Program-made: the position numbers and the translations under genes
In this document: in pieces, positions 45,065 through 54,026 of the stretch
Position numbering within the stretch: position 1 is the stretch's first letter
Layout: each line of letters begins with the position of its first letter
Source of the DNA: Aliirhizobium wenxiniae
GTDB taxonomy: Bacteria > Pseudomonadota > Alphaproteobacteria > Rhizobiales > Rhizobiaceae
Assembly (NCBI RefSeq): GCF_019511445.1
Contig: NZ_JAEUAN010000002.1
Location: 186,001-250,000 of the forward strand
DNA: 64,000 nucleotides
Direction: 5' to 3'
Notes under the pieces: generated by a model
Database searches by the model: none
What the model saw: the letters and a program-made list of their open reading frames with translations, nothing else
Told to the model about the DNA's origin: nothing

Positions 45065-45931
45065 ATGAAAAACAAAAGCGCTGGTTACCTTTATGTCCTG
45101 CTGGCCATAACCATTTTTGCCGCACAGGACGGGTTATCCAAGTTTCTGGCCGAAAAATACCCAGTCATCGCCTTCACGATGATCCGCTTCTGGGCCTTCG
45201 CCGCTTTCGTCATGCTGTTCGCCGCCTTTTCACCCGGCGGCTTGCGGCAGGCCTTTGCCACCCGACGCCCCTTCCTGCAGATGCTGCGCGGCCCGCTGCT
45301 GGTCCTTGAGATCATCGTCGTTGTTTACGCCTTTACGGTGGCAGGTCTCGCCATGACCACAGCCATCATGCAGGCGACACCGCTGATCATCACGGTCCTG
45401 TCGATACCGTTGCTGGGCGAAAAGGTCGGCTGGCGGCGCGGTTTGGCTGTGCTCGTCGGCCTCATCGGCGTGCTGGTCATCCTCAATCCGACCGGTATCG
45501 AATTCGGCATCCACCTCATCTGGCCGCTGCTTGGTGCACTCTCCTTCGGACTTTACGGCATCGCTACCCGTGCGGTCGGCCGCGAAGATTCCGCAGTCAC
45601 CAGCGTCCTCTATACCGGCGTCTTCGGCGCCATAGCCGCAACTGCAATAGGCATATTCTACTGGACACCGATTGCCATGGCGGACTGGCCGGCGCTGATG
45701 GCGCTGTGCGTCTGCGGCACGCTCAGCCATTTCTTCCTGATCAAGGCCTATGGAATGCTGAGCGCAGTCGAGGTTCAACCGCTGACCTATCTGCAGATCG
45801 TCATCAGTGTCGGCATCGCCACCGTCATCTTTGGCGAAAGCATCGGTTTCAACATGATCGTCGGCGCGGTGATCGTCGTGGCGGCAGGCCTGTTCACCGT
45901 CTTCCGCGAACACAGGCTCGGGATCAAGTAA
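45065..45931 (+). CDS. EamA/DMT family transporter
   Basis: Inner-membrane protein of 288 residues with ten predicted membrane segments in two EamA repeats (about 5-135 and 150-280). Repeat signatures are IRFWAFAAFVMLF and AMTTAIMQATPLIITVLSIP followed by LLGEKVGWRRGLAVLVGLIG; the second repeat ends SIGFNMIVGAVIVVAAGLF. Family members export metabolites or amino acids; substrate unknown. It diverges from the sulfate-binding protein gene across 275 bp and is followed by the glycosyltransferase gene after 96 bp. Confidence 0.92.
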   Translation: MKNKSAGYLYVLLAITIFAAQDGLSKFLAEKYPVIAFTMIRFWAFAAFVMLFAAFSPGGLRQAFATRRPFLQMLRGPLLVLEIIVVVYAFTVAGLAMTTAIMQATPLIITVLSIPLLGEKVGWRRGLAVLVGLIGVLVILNPTGIEFGIHLIWPLLGALSFGLYGIATRAVGREDSAVTSVLYTGVFGAIAATAIGIFYWTPIAMADWPALMALCVCGTLSHFFLIKAYGMLSAVEVQPLTYLQIVISVGIATVIFGESIGFNMIVGAVIVVAAGLFTVFREHRLGIK

Positions 45932-46027
45932 CAGTGTCTTGTGGTTGGCGCATATCAGCCGCCGCACGTCATCGTCTGGAACCCGCAAAGTAATTCTATC
46001 TTAAGCGGCAAAATCTATTCTGGCCGC

Positions 46028-47044
46028 ATGACCAGAACCGAGCTCTCCGTCGTCGTTCCCTGCTTCAACGAAGAAGCTGTACTAGAAGAATTTTCCGGAC
46101 GGATGTCGCGGGCATGCTCTGCCGTCACGCAGAATTACGAGATCATCTTCGTCGATGATGGGTCTTCAGACCGGACATGGCCTCTCATCGAGACACTCTC
46201 GCAAAACGACCCCCGCATCGTCGGCGTGCAACTTTTTCGCAATCATGGACATCAGCTGGCAGCCACCGCAGGACTTTCTCTCGCAAACGGCGAACGCGTG
46301 CTGCTGATCGACGCCGACCTTCAGGACCCGCCGGAATTGCTGCCCTCCATGGCCAAACGCATGGATGAGGGGTTTGACGTCGTTTACGGAAAACGCATCG
46401 CCCGCGCCGGCGAAACCACATTCAAGCGCCTGACGGCATCGGTCTTTTACCGCCTGCTGAACAGGCTGTCCTCGGTTCCCATTCCTGAAGATACCGGTGA
46501 TTTCCGGCTGATGTCCCGCCCTGTCGTCGATATTCTCAATAACATGCCCGAGCGGCACCGGTTCATTCGCGGCATGGTCAGCTGGATCGGCGGCAGGCAG
46601 GCCGCATTCCCTTACGCGCGGGATGCGCGTTTTGCCGGCGAGACCAAATATCCGCTGCGCAAGATGATCTCGCTCGCCATCGACGCCCTGACGAGCTTCT
46701 CGACCAAGCCGCTGCGCGCTGCTGTCTGGCTCGGCCTCATGTCTTCGCTTTTCGCCTTCGCCATCCTGATCTACGCCGTCGTCCAGTGGGCGGCCGGCAA
46801 TGTCGTTCCGGGCTGGGCAAGCTCGGTTGTGGCGATCTCCTTCTTCTCCGGCACCCAGCTCTTCGTCATGGGCGTCTTCGGCGAATATCTCGGCCGTGTC
46901 GTCCAGGAGGTCAAAGGCCGGCCTTTGTTCACCATCGGCAAGATCTGCCGCAACGACGCCAAGGCGGAACTCTCGGGCGACGTCGAGAACCTGCAAAAGG
47001 CCGTGACCGAATACGAACGATCTGACAAACGTGTGTCTCGCTAG
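46028..47044 (+). CDS. GtrB/DPM1-like family 2 glycosyltransferase
   Basis: Membrane-associated glycosyltransferase of 338 residues from MTRTELSVVVPCFNEEAVLE. Nucleotide-sugar site: YEIIFVDDGSSDRTW; DXD-type metal site: LLIDADLQDPPELL (about 98-111). PEDTGDFRLMSRPVVDIL and RFIRGMVSWIGGRQAAFPY are typical of GtrB/ArnC/DPM1. Two C-terminal membrane segments cover about 235-300. Such enzymes move a sugar onto undecaprenyl phosphate. The next gene, 9 bp later, encodes a polytopic membrane protein that could use the lipid-linked sugar. An in-frame extension to 45941 has no ribosome site. Confidence 0.92.
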   Translation: MTRTELSVVVPCFNEEAVLEEFSGRMSRACSAVTQNYEIIFVDDGSSDRTWPLIETLSQNDPRIVGVQLFRNHGHQLAATAGLSLANGERVLLIDADLQDPPELLPSMAKRMDEGFDVVYGKRIARAGETTFKRLTASVFYRLLNRLSSVPIPEDTGDFRLMSRPVVDILNNMPERHRFIRGMVSWIGGRQAAFPYARDARFAGETKYPLRKMISLAIDALTSFSTKPLRAAVWLGLMSSLFAFAILIYAVVQWAAGNVVPGWASSVVAISFFSGTQLFVMGVFGEYLGRVVQEVKGRPLFTIGKICRNDAKAELSGDVENLQKAVTEYERSDKRVSR

Positions 47045-47053
47045 GGAGCCGGC

Positions 47054-48709
47054 ATGACGATGACATCGGGAACGGATGACATCGGGTCGGCGACGGCTGG
47101 CAAAAACAAGGCAAACCGCGTTTCAGACAGGCGGATCGCAGCCCTGATCGTGCTGGCTGCCCTCATCTCGCTGATCCCTATCCTGTCGGTGCGCTTTCCG
47201 CCGATGACCGATTATGCCAATCACTATGTGCGGCTCTGGCTTCTGGCAGGCGGCATCGACCGGCCGTTCATGGCGCAATTCTATGAGATCGATTGGAATG
47301 TCGCCTGGACCAATATCGCCATCGATCTTTTGGCCTTCGCGCTCGGCAAGATCGCCACGATGGATATCATCGCTCCCTTCATTTTAGGGCTGGCGCTTCT
47401 CTTGCCGCCGATCGGCGTCACGCTGCTCAACCGCAGGCTCTTCGGCGGTTTTCACTGGTGGCAATTGCTGTGCTTCGTGCTGGCTTGGAATGCCGTCTTT
47501 CTGTTCGGCTTCTTGAGTTTTTCGATCAGCCTCGGTCTGGCGCTGATCTTTGCCTATGCTGACGCATGCCTGAAGCATCGCGGTGCGGTGGTCTCCATCC
47601 CGCTCCGGGTCGCCTGTGCGACGATCCTGCTGACCGCCCACCCATTCGGCCTGCTTTTCTACACCATCCTGTTGGCCGCCTTGGCATTCGGCCCCTCAGC
47701 GTCTCCCTTCAGACAAGGCAAGGCCTTCGCCGCCGCCATCGGACGGGTCGTGCTAGCTGTCGCTCCCGTCTTCCTGCCGCTGGTCGCCTTCCTCCTGTTC
47801 GGTCCGTCATTGCCCGGTCAGAAAGATGTATCCCTGCTCGACAGCCTGAACTGGGACAATCCGTCGATCATGCGCTCGATCAAGGTCCTTCTCACCTATT
47901 TCAGGAGCTACGACGCGCGCATCGACATGATCTACGTGATGCTCTTCATCGTGGTTGTGAGGGAAACCGTCCGACACAAGCTTCTGACCGTGCATTGGGG
48001 CCTCGTCTTTACCGCGATCGTTACCGGTCTTTTGTCGATGCTCATGCCCACCCAGGCCTTCGACACCGGCGGCATGGATGTCCGCCTGCCGTGCATGATG
48101 ACGCTTGCCGCCGCCGCCGGACTGAGGCCGGAAATAAGGGGCCGGCTGCAATCGCTCGTCCTGCCGGCCGTTCTTCTTCTGATTGTCTGCCGCACGGCCT
48201 TCGTCGAATATGTCTGGTTGCAGCGCAATGCGGATGTCGCAGCCGTGGAACGTGTACTGGAACACGTTGAGCCGGGTACGGCAATCCTCCCGGTCCAGCC
48301 TCGTTTGACCCCGGAGAATATCGACAACATGCCGATCGGGCGCATAGCCGGCGGCATGTTCCCCAGCTTCATTCACTATCCCGCCATTGCGAGCTTCGAG
48401 CGGGACGCCTTCATGCCCTATCTGTTCACAGCATCAGGAAAGCAGCCTCTGCGCGTCAGAGAGCCTTGGCGTGAAATCGCCGTGCCTGAAGGAATGCCGC
48501 TCCTGACCGAACAGCTGACCGAGCCCGCACCATATTATGCGCCCTATATGGCTAACTGGAAAAACCGCTTCGACTACATCCTGCTTCTGAATGCCGATAT
48601 GGCCGGCCCGGACAATCCGATGCCGACAATCGATATCGTTCATCTCGTTGCCGATGAAGGTTTTGCGCGTCTCTACCGCATCGACCATCCAGAACCGCAG
48701 CGAAAGTAG
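47054..48709 (+). CDS. Polytopic membrane protein, possible GT-C-type partner
   Basis: Protein of 551 residues, not assigned to a family with certainty. About ten to eleven hydrophobic segments fill residues 28-390, followed by a soluble C-terminal domain of about 150 residues. The first extracytoplasmic loop reads FPPMTDYANHYVRLW, with an acidic residue after TM1 as in GT-C sugar transferases. It follows the GtrB-like gene by 9 bp, so it may transfer the lipid-linked sugar to a periplasmic acceptor. That role is inference. Confidence 0.8.
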   Translation: MTMTSGTDDIGSATAGKNKANRVSDRRIAALIVLAALISLIPILSVRFPPMTDYANHYVRLWLLAGGIDRPFMAQFYEIDWNVAWTNIAIDLLAFALGKIATMDIIAPFILGLALLLPPIGVTLLNRRLFGGFHWWQLLCFVLAWNAVFLFGFLSFSISLGLALIFAYADACLKHRGAVVSIPLRVACATILLTAHPFGLLFYTILLAALAFGPSASPFRQGKAFAAAIGRVVLAVAPVFLPLVAFLLFGPSLPGQKDVSLLDSLNWDNPSIMRSIKVLLTYFRSYDARIDMIYVMLFIVVVRETVRHKLLTVHWGLVFTAIVTGLLSMLMPTQAFDTGGMDVRLPCMMTLAAAAGLRPEIRGRLQSLVLPAVLLLIVCRTAFVEYVWLQRNADVAAVERVLEHVEPGTAILPVQPRLTPENIDNMPIGRIAGGMFPSFIHYPAIASFERDAFMPYLFTASGKQPLRVREPWREIAVPEGMPLLTEQLTEPAPYYAPYMANWKNRFDYILLLNADMAGPDNPMPTIDIVHLVADEGFARLYRIDHPEPQRK

Positions 48710-48714
48710 CCGCC

Positions 48715-50793
48715 TTATTCCGACAGCAACTCCTTCACCTTTCGTGCAAAGGCGTCACTGAGGAACGGCTTGGTCATCACATGCATGCCGTGTTCCAGAT
48801 GACCGTGGTTCAGCACGGCATTTTCGGCATAACCGGTCACGAACAGGATCTTGAAGTCCGGCCGCTCGGCGCGAACCGCATCCGCCAGCTGCCGTCCGTT
48901 CATGCCGCCCGGCAACCCGACATCTGTCACCAGAAGATCGATCGGCTGACCCGAATTCATGATCTTCAACGCCGTCGGCCCATCGCCTGCCTCAAGCACA
49001 TGATAGCCCAGCTCTTCGAGGATCTCGACCGCGACCATGCGCACCAGCGGCTCGTCATCGACGACGAGGATCGTCTCGTTTTCGGCGGATCGCGGCGTCG
49101 CTGATAGACCGGCAATATCCTCGTCGCCATCGTGATCGCCAAGATGACGCGGCAGGTAGATGCAGATCATCGTACCCTTGCCGAGCTCCGAATAAATGCG
49201 CGCCGTTCCGCCGGATTGCCCGGCGAAACCATGCACCATGGAAAGCCCGAGGCCAGTACCCTGGCCGATCGGCTTGGTCGTGTAGAAGGGATCGAAGGCG
49301 CGTTCGACGATTTCCGCCGACATGCCCGTTCCGGTGTCGCTGACACACAGCGACACATATTGGCCTGGCGGAAGGCCGCGTTGGCGCGCAGTCCGCTCGT
49401 CGAACCAGCGATTGGATGTCTCGATCGTCAGCTTGCCGCCGTCGGGCATCGCGTCGCGCGCATTGATGCAGAGGTTCAGCAACGCATTTTCAAGCTGCCC
49501 GACATCGACGAATGTGGTCCACAGTCCACCGGCAAAGGCCGTTTCCACATGGATCGTCGGCCCGACGCTGCGGGTGATGAGGTCCTGCATGCCCGACACC
49601 AACCGGTTGAGCAACACCGGCTTCGGATCAAGCGTCTGCCGCCGTGAAAAGGCCAGCAACCGCTGCGTCAGGCCGGCGGCGCGTTTGGCGGCTCCCTGCG
49701 CCCCGGTGATGTAGCGGTCGAGATCGCTGATCCGTCCCTGCGCCAGACGAGTCTGCATCAGTTCCAGCGAGCCGGAAATGCCGGCCAGAAGATTGTTGAA
49801 ATCATGCGCCAGACCGCCGGTCAGCTGGCCGACAGCCTCCATCTTCTGTGAGTGGCGAAGCTGCTCCTCGGAGCGCATCAGCTCCTCCGTGCGCGCCGCC
49901 ACACGCTGCTCCAGCGTCTCGTTAAGCAGCGTCAGATCCGCGATTGCCTTGTCGCGTTCGGCCTCGACGGCGCGCCTCTCCTCGATGTCGATCAGCACGC
50001 CGGGAAAATTCAACGCCTTGCCATCCGGCCCGAGCTCGACCCGGCCATTGGCTTCCAGCCAGTAATAATTGCCGTCGTGCCGCTTCGTGCGATATTGGTG
50101 GATATAGGGGCCGCCGCGCTTCAACGCGTTGCCGATCGCCTCCATCAGCCCGGCCCTGTCATCCGGATGGACCGTTTCTACGACCTGGTCGAGCGTGAGG
50201 TTGCTGTGGCCCACAGCCGGGTCCAGACCGAAAGCCGTTGCCAGGGCATCGTCGCCGGTAAAGCGGTCGGCCAGCACATCCCAGAACCAGGTGCCGATAA
50301 TGGCGCCTGCTGCGAGTGCGAGCTGAACCCGCTGCACGTTTCGCCGGGCAACCGCCTCGCTGGCACGCAAGGCCTCCTCGGCGCGCCGGCGGGCGGTGAT
50401 GTCGCGAAACATCACCGAAACCTGCCTCAGGCTCGCCGGCTCCACCCGCGAACTCGACACCTCGATATGCCGGCCGATCGCCTCGAACTCCTGCTCGAAC
50501 CGAACCGTCTTTCCGGTCCTCAACACCTCGCCGTAAAGCGCGATCCATTTGTCCGCCGCATCCGGCTCGATCTCGCGCAGCCGTTTACCGACGATATCGG
50601 CGATCCCGGTCTGCCGTTCATATCCGGAATTGGCCTCGATATGCACATAATCGCTCAGCGGCCCATGCGGTCCGTCGATGAACTCGATGATGCAGAAACC
50701 TTCGTCGATTGCCTCGAACAGGGCGCGGTACCGCGCCTCGCTGCGCAAGAGGGCATCGTCATCCTGAGGATGAAGCATTTCGTCAGAACTCAA
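48715..50793 (-). CDS. PAS-PAS hybrid sensor histidine kinase
   Basis: Cytoplasmic kinase of 692 residues. TTG at 50793 is chosen because AGAGGA lies seven bases upstream; ATG at 50778 is possible. PAS 1 covers about 20-140 (LFEAIDEGFCIIEFID), PAS 2 about 165-285 (WFWDVLADRFTGDD with a PAC end GVLIDIEERR). HisKA box GGLAHDFNNLLAGISGS, ATPase boxes LNLCINARDAMPDGG, VSDTGTGMS and GQGTGLGLSMVHG follow. The C-terminal receiver starts TILVVDDEPLVRMVA with phospho-acceptor in LLVTDVGLPGGMNG and VMTKPF. It ends 6 bp from the converging membrane-protein stop. The signal is unknown. Confidence 0.93.
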   Translation of the reverse strand: MSSDEMLHPQDDDALLRSEARYRALFEAIDEGFCIIEFIDGPHGPLSDYVHIEANSGYERQTGIADIVGKRLREIEPDAADKWIALYGEVLRTGKTVRFEQEFEAIGRHIEVSSSRVEPASLRQVSVMFRDITARRRAEEALRASEAVARRNVQRVQLALAAGAIIGTWFWDVLADRFTGDDALATAFGLDPAVGHSNLTLDQVVETVHPDDRAGLMEAIGNALKRGGPYIHQYRTKRHDGNYYWLEANGRVELGPDGKALNFPGVLIDIEERRAVEAERDKAIADLTLLNETLEQRVAARTEELMRSEEQLRHSQKMEAVGQLTGGLAHDFNNLLAGISGSLELMQTRLAQGRISDLDRYITGAQGAAKRAAGLTQRLLAFSRRQTLDPKPVLLNRLVSGMQDLITRSVGPTIHVETAFAGGLWTTFVDVGQLENALLNLCINARDAMPDGGKLTIETSNRWFDERTARQRGLPPGQYVSLCVSDTGTGMSAEIVERAFDPFYTTKPIGQGTGLGLSMVHGFAGQSGGTARIYSELGKGTMICIYLPRHLGDHDGDEDIAGLSATPRSAENETILVVDDEPLVRMVAVEILEELGYHVLEAGDGPTALKIMNSGQPIDLLVTDVGLPGGMNGRQLADAVRAERPDFKILFVTGYAENAVLNHGHLEHGMHVMTKPFLSDAFARKVKELLSE

Positions 50794-50869
50794 GGACCGA
50801 TCCTCTAAAGCGCGATGAACGTGAATAGCATAACGCCCGAAGAAGGAAATCGGTTGCCAATGGAGCCTG

Positions 50870-51475
50870 TTACGATTTGGCGCGAAATCCATCCGCCATC
50901 AGCGAAAAAGCCTCCACTGCCTTCGGCAAGACCTCGGCCGGCTTGTCGCTCGCCGCCACCCAGAGCGCGGCATTGAGCGCAGCACCGTTGAGCAATCGCG
51001 ACGCGGCCTCGATATCGACGGGCTTCATCACCCCGCTTTCGACCATCGCCCGCACACCCTTGCGCGTCTCGGCAAGACAGCTGTTTTGGCTCGGCCACTG
51101 CGATGGATCGCCCAGCACCGCCGGTCCGTCGAGCAGCACGATCCGCTGAATTTCGGGATCGAGCGCCATCTCGATATAGGCCGCCCCTTCGGCCAGCAGC
51201 GCCTGCCAGCTATCACCCTCGCCGTGACCAGCGCTTTTCGCCCCAATCTCCCGCGCCCGTGCCGCCATTTCTCCGTCGAGCTGATCGACTACCGCCGCCA
51301 GCAGGCCGCGCTTGTCGCCGAAATTGTGATAAAGCGCGCCGCGCGTCAGGCCTGCATCGGCCGTCAGTTCGTCCATAGAGGCATTCGCAAAACCCTTTTC
51401 CGCAAAAGCCTTGCGCGCCGCCGCGATCAGCTTCGCGCGGTTCTCCTCCATCTTCTCCAGACGTTTTCCAGCCAT
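50870..51475 (-). CDS. TetR family regulator
   Basis: Regulator of 201 residues. The helix-turn-helix region is AARKAFAEKGFANASMDELT followed by ADAGLTRGALYHNFGDKRGLL (about 19-58). A variable ligand domain follows, with LDPEIQRIVLLDGPAVLGDP, typical of the TetR_C_33/AcrR-like subgroup. It is divergent from the ridA-like gene across 159 bp that contain three copies of one palindrome, so it very likely represses itself and ridA. Confidence 0.94.
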   Translation of the reverse strand: MAGKRLEKMEENRAKLIAAARKAFAEKGFANASMDELTADAGLTRGALYHNFGDKRGLLAAVVDQLDGEMAARAREIGAKSAGHGEGDSWQALLAEGAAYIEMALDPEIQRIVLLDGPAVLGDPSQWPSQNSCLAETRKGVRAMVESGVMKPVDIEAASRLLNGAALNAALWVAASDKPAEVLPKAVEAFSLMADGFRAKS

Positions 51476-51494
51476 GACGAACTCCGAATTTCAA

Positions 51495-51559
51495 ATACGC
51501 AACGTATATGAACTTGACATACGAGACGTATGCGACCACTTTATATACGAGCCGTATAT
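51495..51559. promoter_or_regulatory. Three tandem TetR operators, ATACG-N3-CGTAT
   Basis: Perfect palindromes at 51495-51507 (ATACG/CGTAT, spacer CAA), 51518-51532 (CATACG/CGTATG, spacer AGA) and 51543-51559 (ATATACG/CGTATAT, spacer AGC). Centres are 24 and 26 bp apart. They lie between the divergent tetR-like and ridA-like starts. Confidence 0.88.
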
Positions 51560-51634
51560 CAAATTCGACCCCGGCTTGTGAAGCCGCATTCCATCGGATG
51601 CGCGATTGCAGAAACCGCGAAGAAAGGTCAGATC

Positions 51635-52033
51635 ATGACAAAGCGCGAAACCATTTTCCCGCCGAACCGCCACGCCCTTTATGAACAGCATGGCTATTCC
51701 GCCGCCATCCGCTCCGGCGATCTCCTGTTCGTCTCGGGCCAGGTCGGCAGCCGCGAGGACGGCACGCCGGAACCGGACTTCAAGGCCCAGGTCGAACTCG
51801 CCTTCGACAATCTCAAATCCGTCCTGAAAGCCGCAGGCGCCGGGCTGGACGACATCATCGACGTCACCACCTTCCACACCGACCCGGAAAACCAGTTTGG
51901 CACGATCATGGAAGTGAAGAACCGGATTTTCCCGGCGGCGCCCTATCCGAACTGGACGGCAATCGGCACAACCTGGCTCTCCGGCTTCGATTTCGAGATC
52001 AAGGTCATCGCCCGCGTTCCGCAAACAGCCTGA
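51635..52033 (+). CDS. RidA/YjgF family protein
   Basis: Cytoplasmic protein of 132 residues from MTKRETIF at 51635, with AAGGTCAGATC upstream. YGYSAAIRSGDLLFVSGQVG-like N-terminal motif (HGYSAAIRSGDLLFVSGQVG), then the conserved AFDNLKSVLKAAGAGLDDII and VTTFHTD. RidA removes reactive enamine/imine intermediates; some relatives in this branch are catabolic deaminases. The Arg of the classical active site is not at its usual C-terminal place (FDFEIKVIARVPQ does carry an Arg), so activity is uncertain. Divergent TetR regulator upstream; an earlier in-frame start runs into the operators. Confidence 0.9.
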   Translation: MTKRETIFPPNRHALYEQHGYSAAIRSGDLLFVSGQVGSREDGTPEPDFKAQVELAFDNLKSVLKAAGAGLDDIIDVTTFHTDPENQFGTIMEVKNRIFPAAPYPNWTAIGTTWLSGFDFEIKVIARVPQTA

Positions 52034-52426
52034 CACGCCGCCTAGACGCGGGCCGGCAAGATATCACGCAAACAATGAGCGGGGATGATACGACCCGACG
52101 TGGAAATTATTCGCCTTGTCCCGAAAAGACTTGGCCAAAATGCCGGGTCCATTTCATCCTCGCGCCGGGCAATTGCGCGACACTATCCCCGTCATCGGAT
52201 GGGAACCGGGTTCGCGAACCGGCATCCTCAACGGGTTGCAACTCGGTTTCCGATGATGGTCGAGAAACGCGGTCGAGCGGGAACTGACAAGTCCCAGGAA
52301 GACCAGATGAACCGGCCGGGGCAGGCAGACCAAGATCTACCTCATACCCCAATACCCACTGCCTGCCCCATTCCCGCGTCAACCACGCTGGTGCGAGCCT
52401 GCGTGGGTATCGGTGCTGGCGGCACC
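52034..52426. other. Intergenic stretch without a recognised gene
   Basis: Nearly 400 bp between ridA-like and the next repeat. A near-palindrome, ACCGGGTTCGCGAACCGG, lies near 52206-52224. Reading frames here run on into repeat DNA and lack ribosome sites. No exact EcfG promoter was found. Confidence 0.4.
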
Positions 52427-52604
52427 CCCCTCTGCCCTGCCGGGCATCTCCCCCACAAGGGGGGAGATCACACTTGGCACGACCTTCCCTCCCCATTCAG
52501 CGGAGAACTCCGCCGAGATAAAGATGATGTTTGCTTTAGGCGATGAGCCGGCGTCTTGCCGATCTCCCCCCTTGTGGGGGAGATGGCCGGCAGGCCAGAG
52601 GGGG
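52427..52604. repeat. RIME2-like inverted element
   Basis: Left half CCCCTCTGCCCTGCCGGGCA plus TCTCCCCCACAAGGGGGG; right half CCCCCCTTGTGGGGGAGATG plus GCCGGCAGGCCAGAGGGGG. The halves are inverted copies around about 90 bp of other sequence. Confidence 0.8.
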
Positions 52605-52629
52605 TATCGCCGTGCTCGACGCACAACCA

Positions 52630-53709
52630 CTACAACCGATGATCCGCAAACAGCGGCGCATGCCCACCAACAAAATATCGGTCCAGCTCCGCCTCCGTCA
52701 CTTGCGCCAGCGTCGCCGGCTGCCATTGCGGATTGCGGTCCTTGTCGATCACCGCCGCCCGCACGCCCTCGTAGAAATCGCGGTTGCGCAGAAGCTCGGA
52801 AGCAACGGTAAACTCCCGCTCCAGGCATTCCACCAGGCTCGAGCTTTTCCGCCCGGCGCGCAGCAGCCGCAGCGTCAGCTTCAGGCTCGTCGGCGAACGT
52901 TTGGCGATGACGCTCCGGGTAAAGGCGGCAAACTCGCCCTCTTCCTTTTCAAGCGCAGCAAGAATTTCCTCGATCGTATCGAACGAGAACACGCGATCGA
53001 TCAGCGCACGCTGCCCCTCCAGTCGGCTGGCACCCGGCGACGTCGCAAATTCACCGATCACCGCCGCGAGATCCGCATCCGACGCGCCGCCACCGAGCGC
53101 GCCCAAAGCCTGCGTCAATTCAGCAAGCCTTTCCGACGGCACATGGTAATCCGCAAACCCGGCATAGATGGCATCCGCCGCGCCAACGATCTCGCCGGTC
53201 AGCCCCATCCACGTCCCCACCTCGCCCGGCGCACGCGGCAGAAGCCAGGTCGCACCGACATCCGGTACGTAACCAATCCCGGTTTCCGGCATGGCGAGCT
53301 TCGTCCGTTCGGTAACGATACGGTGCCTGCCATGCGAGGCAACCCCGACGCCGCCGCCCATGACGATACCGTCCATCAACGCCACATAGGGTTTCGGGTA
53401 ACGCGCGATCGTGTAGTTGATCGGAAATTCCTCGCGCCAGAATCGGGTGACTTGCGGGTCACCGGCCTTGCCGAGCTGATAGATGGCCCGGATATCGCCG
53501 CCGGCGCAAAGCCCGCGCTCGCCCTCCCCCGCCAAGATAACGCATGAAATGTCTTTGTCCTCGGCGAACCGTTCCATCGCCGGCTTCATCGCATGCACCA
53601 TGGCAAGGTTGAGACTGTTCAGCGCCTTCGGCCGGTTCAGCCTCATGATCGCCGCCGACCCGATACGGTCAAAAAGGATTTCGTCGGTCTGAACTGCGCT
53701 GTCGCTCAT
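52630..53709 (-). CDS. 3-hydroxyisobutyryl-CoA hydrolase-like enoyl-CoA hydratase family protein
   Basis: Crotonase-fold enzyme of 359 residues, the HIBCH length (ordinary hydratases have about 260). ILFDRIGSAAIMRLNRPKAL and SLNLAMVHAMKPAM open the fold; GLCAGGDIRAIYQLGKAG is the CoA-binding loop with the HIBCH GGD; GIVMGGGVGVASHGRHRIV and MPETGIGYVPDVGATWLLPR are further signatures. The family releases CoA from 3-hydroxyisobutyryl-CoA in valine breakdown. It stands alone between two repeats; no other valine genes adjoin. Confidence 0.9.
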   Translation of the reverse strand: MSDSAVQTDEILFDRIGSAAIMRLNRPKALNSLNLAMVHAMKPAMERFAEDKDISCVILAGEGERGLCAGGDIRAIYQLGKAGDPQVTRFWREEFPINYTIARYPKPYVALMDGIVMGGGVGVASHGRHRIVTERTKLAMPETGIGYVPDVGATWLLPRAPGEVGTWMGLTGEIVGAADAIYAGFADYHVPSERLAELTQALGALGGGASDADLAAVIGEFATSPGASRLEGQRALIDRVFSFDTIEEILAALEKEEGEFAAFTRSVIAKRSPTSLKLTLRLLRAGRKSSSLVECLEREFTVASELLRNRDFYEGVRAAVIDKDRNPQWQPATLAQVTEAELDRYFVGGHAPLFADHRL

Positions 53710-53822
53710 GCCTGCCTCGGGGTGTCATTGACTGTTCCCCGATCATAGCGGGCCGCAAAGTGGTGAGGCCAGAGATAATATCGGGCATGATTGCCGCATT
53801 GGGGGAGGTGGTGGCCCGTCGC

Positions 53823-54004
53823 GATCCCCTCACTTGCAATTTCTGAAACTTAGCCTTTGGCTAAGATTTCGAAATTGGTATCTCTCCCACAAGGGGAGAG
53901 ATACCGGGAGGCAAGCTCGACACCCTACCTCTCCCCTTGTGGGAGAGGATACAAAATCAAGATCTTAGCAAAGCTAAGTCTTAGATTTTGTTGGTGAGGG
54001 GATC
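53823..54004. repeat. 182-bp element with perfect 11-bp terminal inverted repeats
   Basis: Ends GATCCCCTCAC (53823-53833) and GTGAGGGGATC (53994-54004). Inside are hairpins CTTAGCC/GGCTAAG (53849-53865), CTCTCCC/GGGGAGAG and CTTAGC/GCTAAG (53964-53978). It occupies most of the gap between the hydrolase and RND genes. Confidence 0.75.
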
Positions 54005-54026
54005 GTGCCCCCAGGAAGCCCAACCC

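Noticed and set aside
52085..52546. 153-codon frame after ridA
   Set aside because: It runs into the RIME2-like repeat and lacks a ribosome site.
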